A DNA stretch of 64,000 nt from Microbacterium sp. Se63.02b (GTDB taxonomy: Bacteria > Actinomycetota > Actinomycetes > Actinomycetales > Microbacteriaceae). The notes below the pieces were generated by a model. That model made no database searches, was not told the DNA's origin, and was given only the letters and a program-made list of their open reading frames with translations. Shown here piece by piece: positions 29,141 to 38,466 of the stretch (position 1 is the stretch's first letter; each line of letters begins with the position of its first letter). The DNA lies in the NCBI RefSeq assembly GCF_014171575.1, contig NZ_CP050453.1:3782001-3846000 (forward strand), given 5' to 3'. The position numbers and the translations under genes were made by a program.

Positions 29141-30452
29141 CGACCAGCTTCTCCAACTCGGCCTGCGCCGCGTCGAGGGTCTTCTGCGCCTCCCCCTGGC
29201 CGGCGATGATCGTGCCCCAGGCCTCCTCGATCACCTTCTGCGCCTCGGCGCCCTGGTCGATCGACGGGATCGGCGTCGCGAACGACATCGCCTCGCTCAA
29301 GCGGATGGTGCCCTCTGGCGCGTTGTCCGTGAAGGCGGGCGAGTTCGCGACGGACTCCCGTGCCGGGACGATGGTTCCGCCGATCTCGGCGAAGTAGCTG
29401 CCGGCCTCCTCCGACATCAGGAACTTGATGAACGTCCAGGCGGCCTGCTTGTTGTCGCTGTTCTTCGCGATGTTCCAGGCGTCCCATCCGACGGGCGAGC
29501 CGTTGCCGGTCTGCGTCGGCCAGTTCACGACCACGGTCTTGTCGACCATGTCGAGCTCGCGCACGCCCAGCACGGGCCAACGTCCTCCGCTCAGGATGGC
29601 GAGCTTGCCCTGCTTGAACGCGGTGTTGCCGTCGAACTGACCGCCGGGCTTCGGGGCGAGGCCCATCTCCACCAGGCTGCGGGCGAACTCCGCGGATGCG
29701 ACGGCCTCCGGCGAATTGTAGGTGGGGGTGCTCCAGTCCTCGTTGAACGTGCTGGCGCCGTTGGTGGTGAGCCAGGGCATCACGTCGACGAAGTAGCCCG
29801 ATCCGGCGCCGACCAGGTACGCACCGGTCTTCTCCTTGATCTGCTTTCCGGCGGCGACGAACTCGTCCCAGGTCCAGTTGCCGTCCTCCGGGATCGCGAC
29901 ACCGGCCTTCTCGAAGACGTCCTTGTTGAGGTACATGGCCATGGTGTTGAAGCCGCCGGGGATGAACACGGTCTCCCCCTCGGGCCCGGCCGCGAACTCC
30001 TCGTTGAACTTCTGCAGGTTGGGGCTGATGTCGTCCCAGTAGTCGTCGACGACGTCCTTGTCCTGCTCGATGTAGGGGGCGAGGTCGGCGAGGATCCCCT
30101 TGGAGGCGAAGAGGCGCTGGCCCTCGGTGGCGACCTGGATGATGTCGATCTTCTGACCGCCGGCCAACCGCGTGGCGACGGTGGTCGAGAACGTGGCCCA
30201 GTTGCCGCTCGGGATGCCGACGGCCTTGAGCTTGATGTCGGGGTATTCCTTGTTGAACTCGGCGAACAGCGCGTTGAAGGCCTTCTGCTGATCGGCGTCG
30301 CCCATGTAGACGAAGTTCAGTTCGCCGCTGTCCGGCTCTCCTTCCGCGCCCGCTCCGCCGCCACCGCCACCGCCGGAGCACCCGCTCAGGGCGATGCCGG
30401 CCACGGCGACGGACGCTGCGACCTTCCACATGCGACTGCGTGTCTTCCGCAT
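29133..30452 (-). CDS. Sugar ABC transporter substrate-binding lipoprotein (D-arabinan locus)
   Basis: The 439-residue protein has a lipoprotein signal with lipobox LSGC near residue 24, followed by a glycine-rich linker. The core is a family-1 solute-binding protein (ELNFVYMGDADQQKAFNALF, TLDAAQAELEKLVGE at the end). The ATG is preceded by GAGGAGG. It heads the five-gene unit binding protein, two permeases, DUF624 and GH116, and lies below LacI box P3. No ATPase gene is nearby. Confidence 0.9.
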   Translation of the reverse strand: MRKTRSRMWKVAASVAVAGIALSGCSGGGGGGGAGAEGEPDSGELNFVYMGDADQQKAFNALFAEFNKEYPDIKLKAVGIPSGNWATFSTTVATRLAGGQKIDIIQVATEGQRLFASKGILADLAPYIEQDKDVVDDYWDDISPNLQKFNEEFAAGPEGETVFIPGGFNTMAMYLNKDVFEKAGVAIPEDGNWTWDEFVAAGKQIKEKTGAYLVGAGSGYFVDVMPWLTTNGASTFNEDWSTPTYNSPEAVASAEFARSLVEMGLAPKPGGQFDGNTAFKQGKLAILSGGRWPVLGVRELDMVDKTVVVNWPTQTGNGSPVGWDAWNIAKNSDNKQAAWTFIKFLMSEEAGSYFAEIGGTIVPARESVANSPAFTDNAPEGTIRLSEAMSFATPIPSIDQGAEAQKVIEEAWGTIIAGQGEAQKTLDAAQAELEKLVGE

Positions 30453-30557
30453 TGGTCCTCCTCAGGACGTCACTCATCTTCGAGTCGTGCTGTGTCTCGG
30501 CTCCTGCCGATGGGTACCGACCAGCGCACGTCGATCCGCGGTGATCGGGTATGCGTC

Positions 30558-30586
30558 AGAGTAGGCGAAATCGATTTCATGCGCAA
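30558..30586 (-). promoter_or_regulatory. Promoter with LacI box P3 (ABC-GH116 operon)
   Basis: On the minus strand: -35 TTGCGC (30581-30586), 17-base spacer containing GAAATCGATTTC, -10 TACTCT (30558-30563). Same architecture as P1. Confidence 0.8.
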
Positions 30587-30600
30587 GAGTCGCCGGGGGC

Positions 30601-31779
30601 TCAGCCGTCTGCGGCGCGGTCGAGGTCCACCGCGAACCAGAACACGTTGTACGGGTCCCAGAGCGAGAGGGTGAAGTAGATCCGTCGCCCGTCGTCCGAC
30701 ACCTGGCGGGGATTCAGATACGGCGCATACAGCCCCGGATAGTCGCCGCCGTCGATCACCTCGATCGGCTCGCCCCACGGACCCCATGGCGTGATCCCCT
30801 CGCGGATGTATGCGTTCCCGGCATCCGAGTAGGTCATGACCCACCGTTCGAGGTACGTCGACCACATCACCGAGAGCTCGCCGATGGTCCCCTCGACGAT
30901 GGTCTCCGCCTCGGCCATGTCATCACTCCAGCGCGGCCGCTCACCGTCGAGGCCGGCGTAGTAGGAGTAGGCGGACTGCTCCTCGACCGACTCCTCCGTC
31001 GCGGGGACGCGCATCAGCTTCACCTCACCGAACCGACCGGACGGGATCGCCCACAGGTAGATCCAGTCTTCCCCCGCCTCGGTCACGGGAGCGGCGGCGA
31101 ACTGGACGAAGTTCGACTCTCCCGGCCATTCGACACCCTCCACCGGCTGCCAGCTCTGGCCGTCGTCTCGCGAGACGATGAGCGCGGAACGGCGGGAATC
31201 CCAGGCCCCGGGGTCGCCCCAGAAGCTCACCGACATGTAGGAGACGTAGATCGTGTCGCCGATCGCGAAGCCGGCGGTGGGGATCTTCGTCACCTCGCCG
31301 CTCCCGTCGTTCGCATCGTGATCGCCCTCGATCATCGGGGCGGCGAGACCGATGCCGTCGCTCACCCAGCCGTCGAAGAAGATGCCGTCCGAGGGGTCGT
31401 CGTCCGTGCTCCATGCGGCGACGTTCGAGCGCCACTGCCCGCCCTGGCCACCCGTGGCCCCCGGTGCACGCTCGCCGAAGGTGTCGCCGAAGAAGAAGAA
31501 GGTCTTGTCGCCGACGGTGGCCATCGACCCCAGGTCGGTGCCGGCGACGCCCACGGACTCGGTGTCGTTGATGGCCGCGGGACCGGTGAGCTGCGCGACC
31601 TCGGTGAGACCCGACACGCCCTCGAGGACGAACGGCTTGTCCTGATCGGTGTCGATGTCCACGGTGTCGTTGTTCGCGGTGCCACCGGAGCAGGCGGTGA
31701 GGCCGAGTGCGACGACAGCGGATGCCGCGACGGCGATCGGGCGCGGACGGCGGAGACGGCGGGCGGGGGTGTCGGACAT
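30601..31779 (-). CDS. DUF4185 lipoprotein, probable GH183 endo-D-arabinanase
   Basis: The 392-residue surface lipoprotein has a lipobox LTAC near residue 30 and a beta-propeller DUF4185 domain with KTFFFFGDTFGERAPG, APMIEGDHDAN and IYVSYMSVSFWGDPGAWDS. DUF4185 proteins from Microbacterium arabinogalactanolyticum are endo-D-arabinanases (GH183) acting on mycobacterial arabinogalactan and lipoarabinomannan. The surface anchor, LacI box P4 in its promoter, and nearby GH172/GH116 genes all fit that role. I cannot place the catalytic residues with confidence. It is a single-gene unit upstream of the ABC operon. Confidence 0.85.
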   Translation of the reverse strand: MSDTPARRLRRPRPIAVAASAVVALGLTACSGGTANNDTVDIDTDQDKPFVLEGVSGLTEVAQLTGPAAINDTESVGVAGTDLGSMATVGDKTFFFFGDTFGERAPGATGGQGGQWRSNVAAWSTDDDPSDGIFFDGWVSDGIGLAAPMIEGDHDANDGSGEVTKIPTAGFAIGDTIYVSYMSVSFWGDPGAWDSRRSALIVSRDDGQSWQPVEGVEWPGESNFVQFAAAPVTEAGEDWIYLWAIPSGRFGEVKLMRVPATEESVEEQSAYSYYAGLDGERPRWSDDMAEAETIVEGTIGELSVMWSTYLERWVMTYSDAGNAYIREGITPWGPWGEPIEVIDGGDYPGLYAPYLNPRQVSDDGRRIYFTLSLWDPYNVFWFAVDLDRAADG

Positions 31780-31812
31780 GGTGCTCCTCGTCGAGCGGCG
31801 GATGAGATGCCG

Positions 31813-31841
31813 AATCTAGCGAAATCGATTTCAGATTGCTA
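31813..31841 (-). promoter_or_regulatory. Promoter with LacI box P4 (DUF4185 gene)
   Basis: Palindrome GAAATCGATTTC at 31821-31832 lies in a 17-base spacer between a weak -35 TAGCAA (31836-31841) and -10 TAGATT (31813-31818), read on the minus strand. Confidence 0.7.
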
Positions 31842-31898
31842 GGGGCTCCGACCGCGAGGAACATCGACGCCCGCCGCCCGCCACCCTGCAGAAACGAC

Positions 31899-31927
31899 GG
31901 ATGCCGTGGGGTCTCCCCACGGCATCC
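31899..31927 (-). terminator. Terminator of the GH78 operon
   Basis: A 13-base perfect stem GGATGCCGTGGGG / CCCCACGGCATCC with a three-base loop follows the sialidase-fold gene. On the minus strand it is trailed by GTCGTTTCTGC. Confidence 0.75.
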
Positions 31928-31947
31928 GCACTCGGCTCGAGCAGGCG

Positions 31948-33453
31948 TCAGCCTCGGCCTCCCGTGACGTTGGTCCACCCGGAGGGCGCGGACCGCTCGC
32001 CCTCGCCGAACCGGTTCACCGCGGTGACCGTGACGCGGTAGCGCCCGGGGTGCACGTCCGCGAGTGTCGTGCTCGCCTCTTCGGCCGCGACCTCGACGCG
32101 GATCGTGCGCCCAGACGTCGCCACCGCTTCGACCACGTAGCCCGTGATCGCGGAGTCGCCCGCGTCGGCCGGCGCGGCCCATGTCACCTGCAGCGATCGG
32201 CCGGAGCCCACCGCCGTCGGCGAGGCCACCGCTCCCGGGACATCCCGCTGAGCGAGATCCTCGACCGGAACGCGCGTCAGCTCGACATCCTCCTTGTTCG
32301 TGCCGTACGAGACGTAGAGGTGGTCGCCCCAGAGGACGCTCTTCTGGTAGCTGTAGCCGAGGTTCTTGGACTTGCCTTCGTATCGGCGCGGCTGAAGATC
32401 GTTCGCGTCGCGCAGGACGTATCCGTCGTCGAACGTCTCTCCATCAGCGCTCAAGACGATGACCAGCGGGAAGCGGGTCTTCGTCCCGGTCAGGCTGCCG
32501 ACGAGGTAGGCGGTGCCGTCGGGCAGGTTTCCCGCACTCTGCTTCGTGCGCGAATCCGGCACGTTCGTGACGACGGAGTCCGACCAGGTCGCACCGTCGT
32601 CCTCGCTGACGGAGGCGAGCTTGAGCATCGAGCTGCCACCCTGATCGCGGAACGTCATGACGATCGAGCCGTCCTCCCTGACGTGCCAGCTCGGCTCGAG
32701 CTCGCGCGACATCTCGTCGGGCAGATACGGCTGATTGTCGAACTCCCCCTGGGTCCATCCGGTCACTCCGAGGGGGTCGTCCGTGTAGTACGGCTTCACC
32801 TGCAACCCGGGCTGCACGTGGAACGCCGTGAGCACCCGGCCGCTGGGCAGCGCCTTGACGTCCTGCTCGATGATGCCGTCGACGGGCACGCCGTTCTGGT
32901 CTGTCACGCGCTGCGGCGCCGACCAGTTCACGCCGTCGGTGCTCGTGACGTACTCGGTGTATCCGCCGCGGGGCTTGAGAGCGGCCGGCCACACGTTGAG
33001 GTAGGCGACGAGGGTCTCCCCGTCGGTCCACCATCCTCCGTTGGAGGTGTAGCCGTCGGTGCGCGGCGCCGTGAGCGGAACAGGCTCGGACCAGACCTCG
33101 CCGTCGTCGCTGACGCTGTACTTCACGACGGTCTCCGGGGCGTCCTCGTCCAGCGCCGAGCTCTGCCACTGGGCGTACAGCTTTCCGCGGAACGGCAGCA
33201 GCACGGTCCCGTGGTTGAACTTGTCGTCCTGATCTCCTGGTTCGAAGATCGTGACGGTCTCGGCGTTCTCGGCCTGGGGCAACCCGAGCGAGATCAGGTC
33301 CGTGGTGTCGATGAGGCCGTCGACCACCCGGATCGGCGCGGACTCGTCGTCGGCGACGGCGGATCCGGCGAGACCGGCGACCAGCATCGCGGCGGTCAGC
33401 AGCGCACCCGCAGCGAGCGTTCGCCTGCGGGGTATGACGTGTGAGGGCAGCAT
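31948..33453 (-). CDS. Secreted sialidase-fold protein with C-terminal fibronectin III domain
   Basis: The 501-residue protein has a signal peptide (AAGALLTAAMLVAGLAGSAVA, cleavage near residue 34). A six-bladed sialidase/BNR-like propeller spans about residues 45-410, with Asp-box-like turns such as SEDDGATWSDS, STDGVNWSAP and SDDGEVWSEP. A fibronectin type III domain covers about residues 415-500. It is the last gene of the GH78 operon. An exo-sialidase cannot be asserted because I do not see the full arginine triad. It may be another propeller glycosidase or a lyase-like enzyme acting on a rhamnose-containing glycan. Confidence 0.7.
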   Translation of the reverse strand: MLPSHVIPRRRTLAAGALLTAAMLVAGLAGSAVADDESAPIRVVDGLIDTTDLISLGLPQAENAETVTIFEPGDQDDKFNHGTVLLPFRGKLYAQWQSSALDEDAPETVVKYSVSDDGEVWSEPVPLTAPRTDGYTSNGGWWTDGETLVAYLNVWPAALKPRGGYTEYVTSTDGVNWSAPQRVTDQNGVPVDGIIEQDVKALPSGRVLTAFHVQPGLQVKPYYTDDPLGVTGWTQGEFDNQPYLPDEMSRELEPSWHVREDGSIVMTFRDQGGSSMLKLASVSEDDGATWSDSVVTNVPDSRTKQSAGNLPDGTAYLVGSLTGTKTRFPLVIVLSADGETFDDGYVLRDANDLQPRRYEGKSKNLGYSYQKSVLWGDHLYVSYGTNKEDVELTRVPVEDLAQRDVPGAVASPTAVGSGRSLQVTWAAPADAGDSAITGYVVEAVATSGRTIRVEVAAEEASTTLADVHPGRYRVTVTAVNRFGEGERSAPSGWTNVTGGRG

Positions 33454-33498
33454 TGCAACTCCTTTGTCGTGCGACGCCCGTCGTCGGACGCCGCGGTT

Positions 33499-34363
33499 TC
33501 AGTGAAAACGAGGGACGGCGCGTTCGAGACGCGCGAGCACCTCGGCGTCCGGCTCGGGGATGGGCATGCGCTTGCCCCCGACCGGGCGCCCGGCGAGGCG
33601 GTGGACGGCGCGCATGCGCGCGGGGATCCGTCCACGGCCTCGACGACCTCGTCGATGTCTGTCTGCAGTGTCGCGATGCGACCGGTGTCGTCCGCGAGAA
33701 GAGCGTCCCGCATTGCGACGAACGGCACCGCGAACGCCGATGCGACACCGGAGATCACCCCGTCCGCCCCCGCTCGTCCGGCGCGCGCGAAGTCGCCGTC
33801 CGCTCCGGTGTAGATCCGGAACCCCTCGGGCAGCCGTTCCCGGAACGACGAGATCAGGTCGAGCGATTCACCGCTCACCTTCACTCCGACGACTCCGGGC
33901 AGCTCTGCGAGACGGACGAGGAGATCGGCATCGACGGGGATGCCGGTGCGGGCCTCGAACATGTAGACGTAGACATCGAGTCCAGCGGCCTCCGACGCGA
34001 CTTCGCGGAAGAAGTCGTAGACCTCGTCGGGTGTGGCTGGAAGGTAATAGGGGGTGAGGACGGCGATCTCCGTCGCGCCGGCGTCGCGTGCACCGCGGAT
34101 GAGCTGCGACACCTCGAACCGGCTCGCCGCTCCCACGTGCACGATCACGCGCACGCCCGCCAGGATCTCCACCGACAGGCGCGCGACGGCGTTGCGCTCC
34201 TCGATCGACAGCGCGGGAACTCACCCGTCGTCCCCAGCACGAGCGCGCCCTGCACGCCGGACGCGGCGACGTATTCGAGGATCCGACGTGAACCGTCGAG
34301 GTCCAGCCCTCCGCTCTGATCGAACGAGAGGGGTACTGCGGTGATGATGTCGTGCGAGCGCAT
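33499..34363 (-). CDS. DapA/N-acetylneuraminate-lyase-family aldolase (two frameshifts)
   Basis: About 288 residues after repair. The start ITAVPLSFDQSGGLDLDG and phosphate-like loop ALVLGTTGEFP match the DHDPS superfamily. TPYYLPATPDE carries the Tyr pair, and GVVGVKVSGES the Schiff-base Lys. Frame breaks near 34213-34217 (restores GEFPALSIEERNAV) and near 33628 (restores IPARMRAVHRLAGRPVGGK to the stop at 33499). True DapA is unlikely in this operon. A 2-keto-3-deoxy-L-rhamnonate aldolase fits the adjacent rhamnosidase, but no rhamnose dehydrogenase or dehydratase is in view, so that is only a suggestion. Confidence 0.78.
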
Positions 34364-34406
34364 GGCGTTGGAGCTTCTTTCGAGCGAGGCGTGGAGGAGG
34401 ACGGAC

Positions 34407-34440
34407 GTCGGATGCAGGCGTTTCACCGCCTGCATCCGAC
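34407..34440. promoter_or_regulatory. Strong intercistronic hairpin after the binding-protein gene
   Basis: Arms GTCGGATGCAGGCG (34407-34420) and CGCCTGCATCCGAC (34427-34440) form a perfect 14-base stem with a six-base loop. It starts seven bases past the binding-protein stop and has no T tract on the minus strand. This suggests RNA stabilisation or partial attenuation, not full termination. Confidence 0.7.
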
Positions 34441-34447
34441 GGAGGGG

Positions 34448-35710
34448 TCAGCCGGCGAACGCCTCGTCCATGGCGCGCAGCACGTCGTCGACGCTCGCCT
34501 GGTCCGAGAACAGCTGCTGGGTGCCGATGAACAGCGCCGACTGGGCCTTGGCGTTCGGCCAGCCCTGATCGGGCATCGGCGCCGTGTCGCCGGCGGCGAT
34601 GATGTCGGCGGCGGACTGCATGACGGGGTCGAGCTCGACCTCGGCGTCGCTCAGCGCGGGGATGCCGGGGGCGGTCGCGAACCAGATCGCCGTCGCCTCG
34701 GGGGTCGCGAGCCAGTCGACGAAGTCCAGCGCGTTGACCTTGTTCTTCGCCGACTCGTTCACGGCGAAGCTCACGCCGATGCCGCGGGGGATCGACGTCG
34801 TGCCGGAGTCGTCTCCCGGCAGCGCGAAGAAGCCGAACTCGGTTCCCTCCGGCGCCGTCGAGGCGATCTGCGGGTACGAGGCCAGCACCTGCACGACGCC
34901 CACCGCGGCGCCCGAGTTCACGAGCGCATACGACGCCGTCACGTCGGTCCCGAGCGGGTCGTCGTTGAAGCACCCGGCGTCACTCATCTCCAGGTACTTG
35001 TCGAAGGCGTCACCCCAGCCCGACCCCGCGAAGGTCGCGGATCCGTCGGTGAGCTCGGCATCGAAGTCCGGGGCGTCGCCGTAGACGGTCGAGGCCACGA
35101 GCGCGTACGGGATGAGCTGGGTGACCCAGTCGGTCTGGATCCCGAGGGCGAACGCGACCTTGCCCGCGTCCTTCACATCGGCGCAGTAGTCGAGCAGTTC
35201 GCTGTAGGTCGTCGGCACCTCGAGGCCGAGTTCGGCCAGGGTGCCGGTGTTGTAGATGGTGCCGACCGCGTCGAGCTTCGACGGCAGCCCGTAGGTCTTC
35301 CCGTCGATCTGCAGCGTCTCGGCAGTACCTTCGTCGACCGCGTCGACCCAGGGCCGGTCCGACAGGTCGGCGAGGTATCCGGCGCCCTGCAGGACGTCGA
35401 TCGCGCCGGGGTTGCCGCCGCCGGCCCATACGGTGAACACGTCGGGCGCGGTGCCGCTGGAGAGCTGCGTGCGCACGGTGGTCTGGAACTGGGAGGTGTC
35501 GGCGACGGTCAGGTTCACGTCGAGTCCGGTCTTCTCCTCATACGCCTCGACGACGGCCTCCATCGGCGCCTGGTTGTTCGAGGTGGTCGCGATGGTGAGC
35601 GCGTCGGTGGGCTCGTCCGGCGACGCCGCCGGTTCCGACGACGAGCAGGCCGCGAGGCCGACGGCCGCGACGGCGACACCGGCGACGATGGCGATGTTAC
35701 GCAGATTCAT
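34448..35710 (-). CDS. ABC transporter substrate-binding lipoprotein (GH78 operon)
   Basis: The 420-residue protein starts at ATG 35710 with a lipoprotein signal (RNIAIVAGVAVAAVG, lipobox LAAC near residue 20) and a family-1 solute-binding core (ALTIATTSNNQAPMEAVVEAY; FVDWLATPEATAIWFATAPG). Unusually, it lies after the two permeases and the GH78 gene. A strong hairpin follows its stop, a common arrangement that keeps binding-protein mRNA abundant. Cargo is presumably a rhamnosylated oligosaccharide. Confidence 0.88.
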   Translation of the reverse strand: MNLRNIAIVAGVAVAAVGLAACSSSEPAASPDEPTDALTIATTSNNQAPMEAVVEAYEEKTGLDVNLTVADTSQFQTTVRTQLSSGTAPDVFTVWAGGGNPGAIDVLQGAGYLADLSDRPWVDAVDEGTAETLQIDGKTYGLPSKLDAVGTIYNTGTLAELGLEVPTTYSELLDYCADVKDAGKVAFALGIQTDWVTQLIPYALVASTVYGDAPDFDAELTDGSATFAGSGWGDAFDKYLEMSDAGCFNDDPLGTDVTASYALVNSGAAVGVVQVLASYPQIASTAPEGTEFGFFALPGDDSGTTSIPRGIGVSFAVNESAKNKVNALDFVDWLATPEATAIWFATAPGIPALSDAEVELDPVMQSAADIIAAGDTAPMPDQGWPNAKAQSALFIGTQQLFSDQASVDDVLRAMDEAFAG

Positions 35711-35778
35711 GGTGGATAAACTCCAATGCAGGAAGGGGGCGGGAGCCCCCGGAACAGGTGTGAGCGGGGTATCGGGGG

Positions 35779-38466
35779 TCATCCGGCCGGGAAACGGAAG
35801 GTGAAGGTTCCGGATTCCAGCCGCAAGCGGATGCTCCCCTGGCCGTGGTCCATCAGGGTGACGCCTTGCGAGTGCGTCGTGTTCTCGCCTCCTTCCGTGA
35901 TCTCGGATGCCGTGCGGCAGGGAAGCTCGGCGACGGCAGGCGTCCCGGGGGGAACCGTGACCGTCCAGGTGATGTCCGCGCCGTCACGGCGCCAGGAGCT
36001 CGACCCGTCCGCGTGGCGTCTCGAGCGCCCCCTGCGCGTGGGTGAGGAAAGGGTCGAACCGCGGCGAGAGCGTGAGGTCGCGGTAGCCTGCGGAATCGCT
36101 CTGCTGCGTGATGCCGAGGATCCCCGACAGGAACCACTGCCCGACGGAGCCGAGCGAGTAGTGGTTGAAGCTGTTCATGCGAGCCGACTGGAACCCGCGC
36201 TCGGGCGTCCATCCGTCCCAGCGCTCCCAGATCGTCGTGGCGCCGTTGCGCACCGAGAACAGCCACGACGGGTAGCGGTCGTTGTGGAGCAGGCGGAACG
36301 CGAGATCCTCCCGCCCGATCTCGGCGAGCACGGGGCAGAGCAGACCGACGGTCACGAACCCCGTCGTCAAGGACACGTCGCGGCGGAGCACGGATTCCAC
36401 CAGCTTCTCCGCGATGCGGTCGCGCTCGGCGTCGTCGCGGTGGAGCCCGAACGACAGTGCGAGCAGATACCCGCCCTGCGTGTCGCCGGCGACCGTGCCG
36501 TCCGCGGCGATGAAGGACGACCCGAACGCGGCGACGATCCGCTCCCGCAGCTCGTCGATGCCGTCGGCCTCGTCGTCCCTGCCGACGAGTCGGAGGGTGC
36601 GTGCGGTGAGGTCGGCGCTGTGCGCGAAGTACGCCGTGGACAGCACGTCCTTGCGCGTCTCCTCGCCGATCTGCAGCCAGTCGCCGTAGTCGTTGCCGAC
36701 CTGTGCGCGCCAGATGAGGGAGGGGTTGTGCCGTTCGACGTGTCGCACCCACGCGATCATGGAGTCGGCCGCCTCCTCCAGCACCGTCAGGTCGCCTGTC
36801 GCGCGATGGATGTGCCACGGGATCGTGACGCCGCCGTCTCCCCACGCCGGAGCGCCCTCGCGGAGATGGATGAGGTGCGGCGCGATGTCGGGGAACGCCC
36901 CGTCGTCGTTCTGCGCGCTGCGCACGTCGCGCATCCATCGCCGCAGGAGCGGTCCGACGTCGGCGATGGCGAGGGCCGTCGGCGCGAACACCTGGGCGTC
37001 GGCGAGCCAGCCCAGGCGCTCGTCCCGCTGGGGGCAGTCGGTCGGTATGGACACGAAGTTGCCCCGGAGCCCCCAGCAGATGTTCTGGAAGAGACGATCG
37101 AGCGGGGCGTCCGACGACGAGAAGTCGCCGAGGAACTCGACGTCGTTGTGCAGCACGACGGCCTCGACGTCGCCCGCGTCCAGCGGCCCTTCCAGCCCGG
37201 TGATCTCGGCGAACCGGAACCCGTGCAGGGTGAACCGCGGTTCGAAGACCTGCTCCGTCTCCCCGTTGGTCCAGAACACGTCGACGGGCTCGGCGGTTCG
37301 CAGGTTCGCGGTGTACAGCTCGCCGTGGTCGAGCACTTCGGCGTGATCGAGCTGGATCCGCGTGCCCGCGGCCTGCCCCCGCACGGTCAGCCGCACGCGG
37401 CCGACGAGGTTCTGCCCGAAGTCGACGATGTGGCGCCGCTCCCCGACCTCCTCGACCGAGACCGCCGGCAACGTCACGGTCGCCCTGACCCCCGGGTCCA
37501 CCTCGGGGTGAGCCGATCGACATCGGTCCCCACGACCACCGCCGACGACCAGTCGGAGATGTCGGTGTCGGGAAGGTGCCAGTCGGGCTGGGCGCGACGG
37601 GAGTCCTCGTACTGTCCCATCAACAGGTCGGCGTAGAGGATCTCACTCGCGGTCTCGCGCCAGGACTCATCCGTGGCGACGAGCGACCGACCGCCGTCCG
37701 GGGCGTCCATCGTCAGCTGCGCGAGGAGAGCCGGTTCCGTGCCGTAGTGCTGGGCCTGGTGCCGACGGTCGGTGCCGATGAATCCCACGTACCAGCCGTC
37801 TCCGAGCAGGGCGGCGATGCTGTTGCGGCCAGGACGCAGGTGTTCCGTCACATCCCACGACTGGTAGGTGATCCGATCCCGATACTCGGTCCAGCCCGGG
37901 GCCAGCTCGTCGGTGCCCACGCGGTGGCCGTTGACATACAGGCGGTAGATGCCCTGTGCCGAGGCGTGCACCTTCGCCACCGCCGGTACGACGTCGAGGT
38001 CGAAATGACGGACGAACCGTCGTACCGGCTGGAGCTTGTTCACGGTGAAGCTGATGTCCGTGTCCTGCGGCGGCAGAGCGACGTGCCGGTACACCGGGTT
38101 GCGCCCGATCCATGCCGCAGCCCATTCGTCGGGATGGACGATCCCGGTCGCGAACGCGGCGACGCGCTCGACCACCGCACCGGTCTCGTCTTCGACGGTG
38201 AGCGTCCAGTCGTAGTCCAGGGACGACGCGAGCGGGGCTCCTCCGTAGCGGACGCCGATGGTCTCCGCCGACTCGACACGGCCGGAGTCCCAGGCCCGTG
38301 CGCTGCCTCCTCCCGGCAGGCGCGCGGCGACGACGACGCGATACGCGGTCTGCCGCGCACCCCTCCGGTCGGAGCGCAGGCGCCACGAGAACACCGGTGC
38401 CGCGACGATGCCCTGCGGCGCGTCCTGACCGTCGGCGCGCAACGCATAGGGTTCGAACCCGCTCAT
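35779..38466 (-). CDS. GH78 alpha-L-rhamnosidase (two frameshifts)
   Basis: About 896 residues, cytosolic. N-terminal beta domains contain VFSWRLRSDRRGARQTAYRV and SAQGIYRLYVNGHRVGTDEL. The (alpha/alpha)6 catalytic domain has the family motif SIPTDCPQRDERLGWLADAQ and GAPAWGDGGVTIPW. A C-terminal beta domain follows. Frame breaks lie at about 37501 (one G, restores LTPRVDPGVRATV) and 35989-35992 (one GC, restores VELLARRDGADITWTVTVPPG, with stop at 35779). The ATG at 38466 overlaps the permease stop. It hydrolyses terminal alpha-L-rhamnose from imported glycans. Confidence 0.93.

Noticed and set aside
33499..34363. Dihydrodipicolinate synthase for lysine
   Set aside because: Operon context is sugar import and a rhamnosidase; superfamily members in such settings are usually sugar-acid aldolases or lyases.
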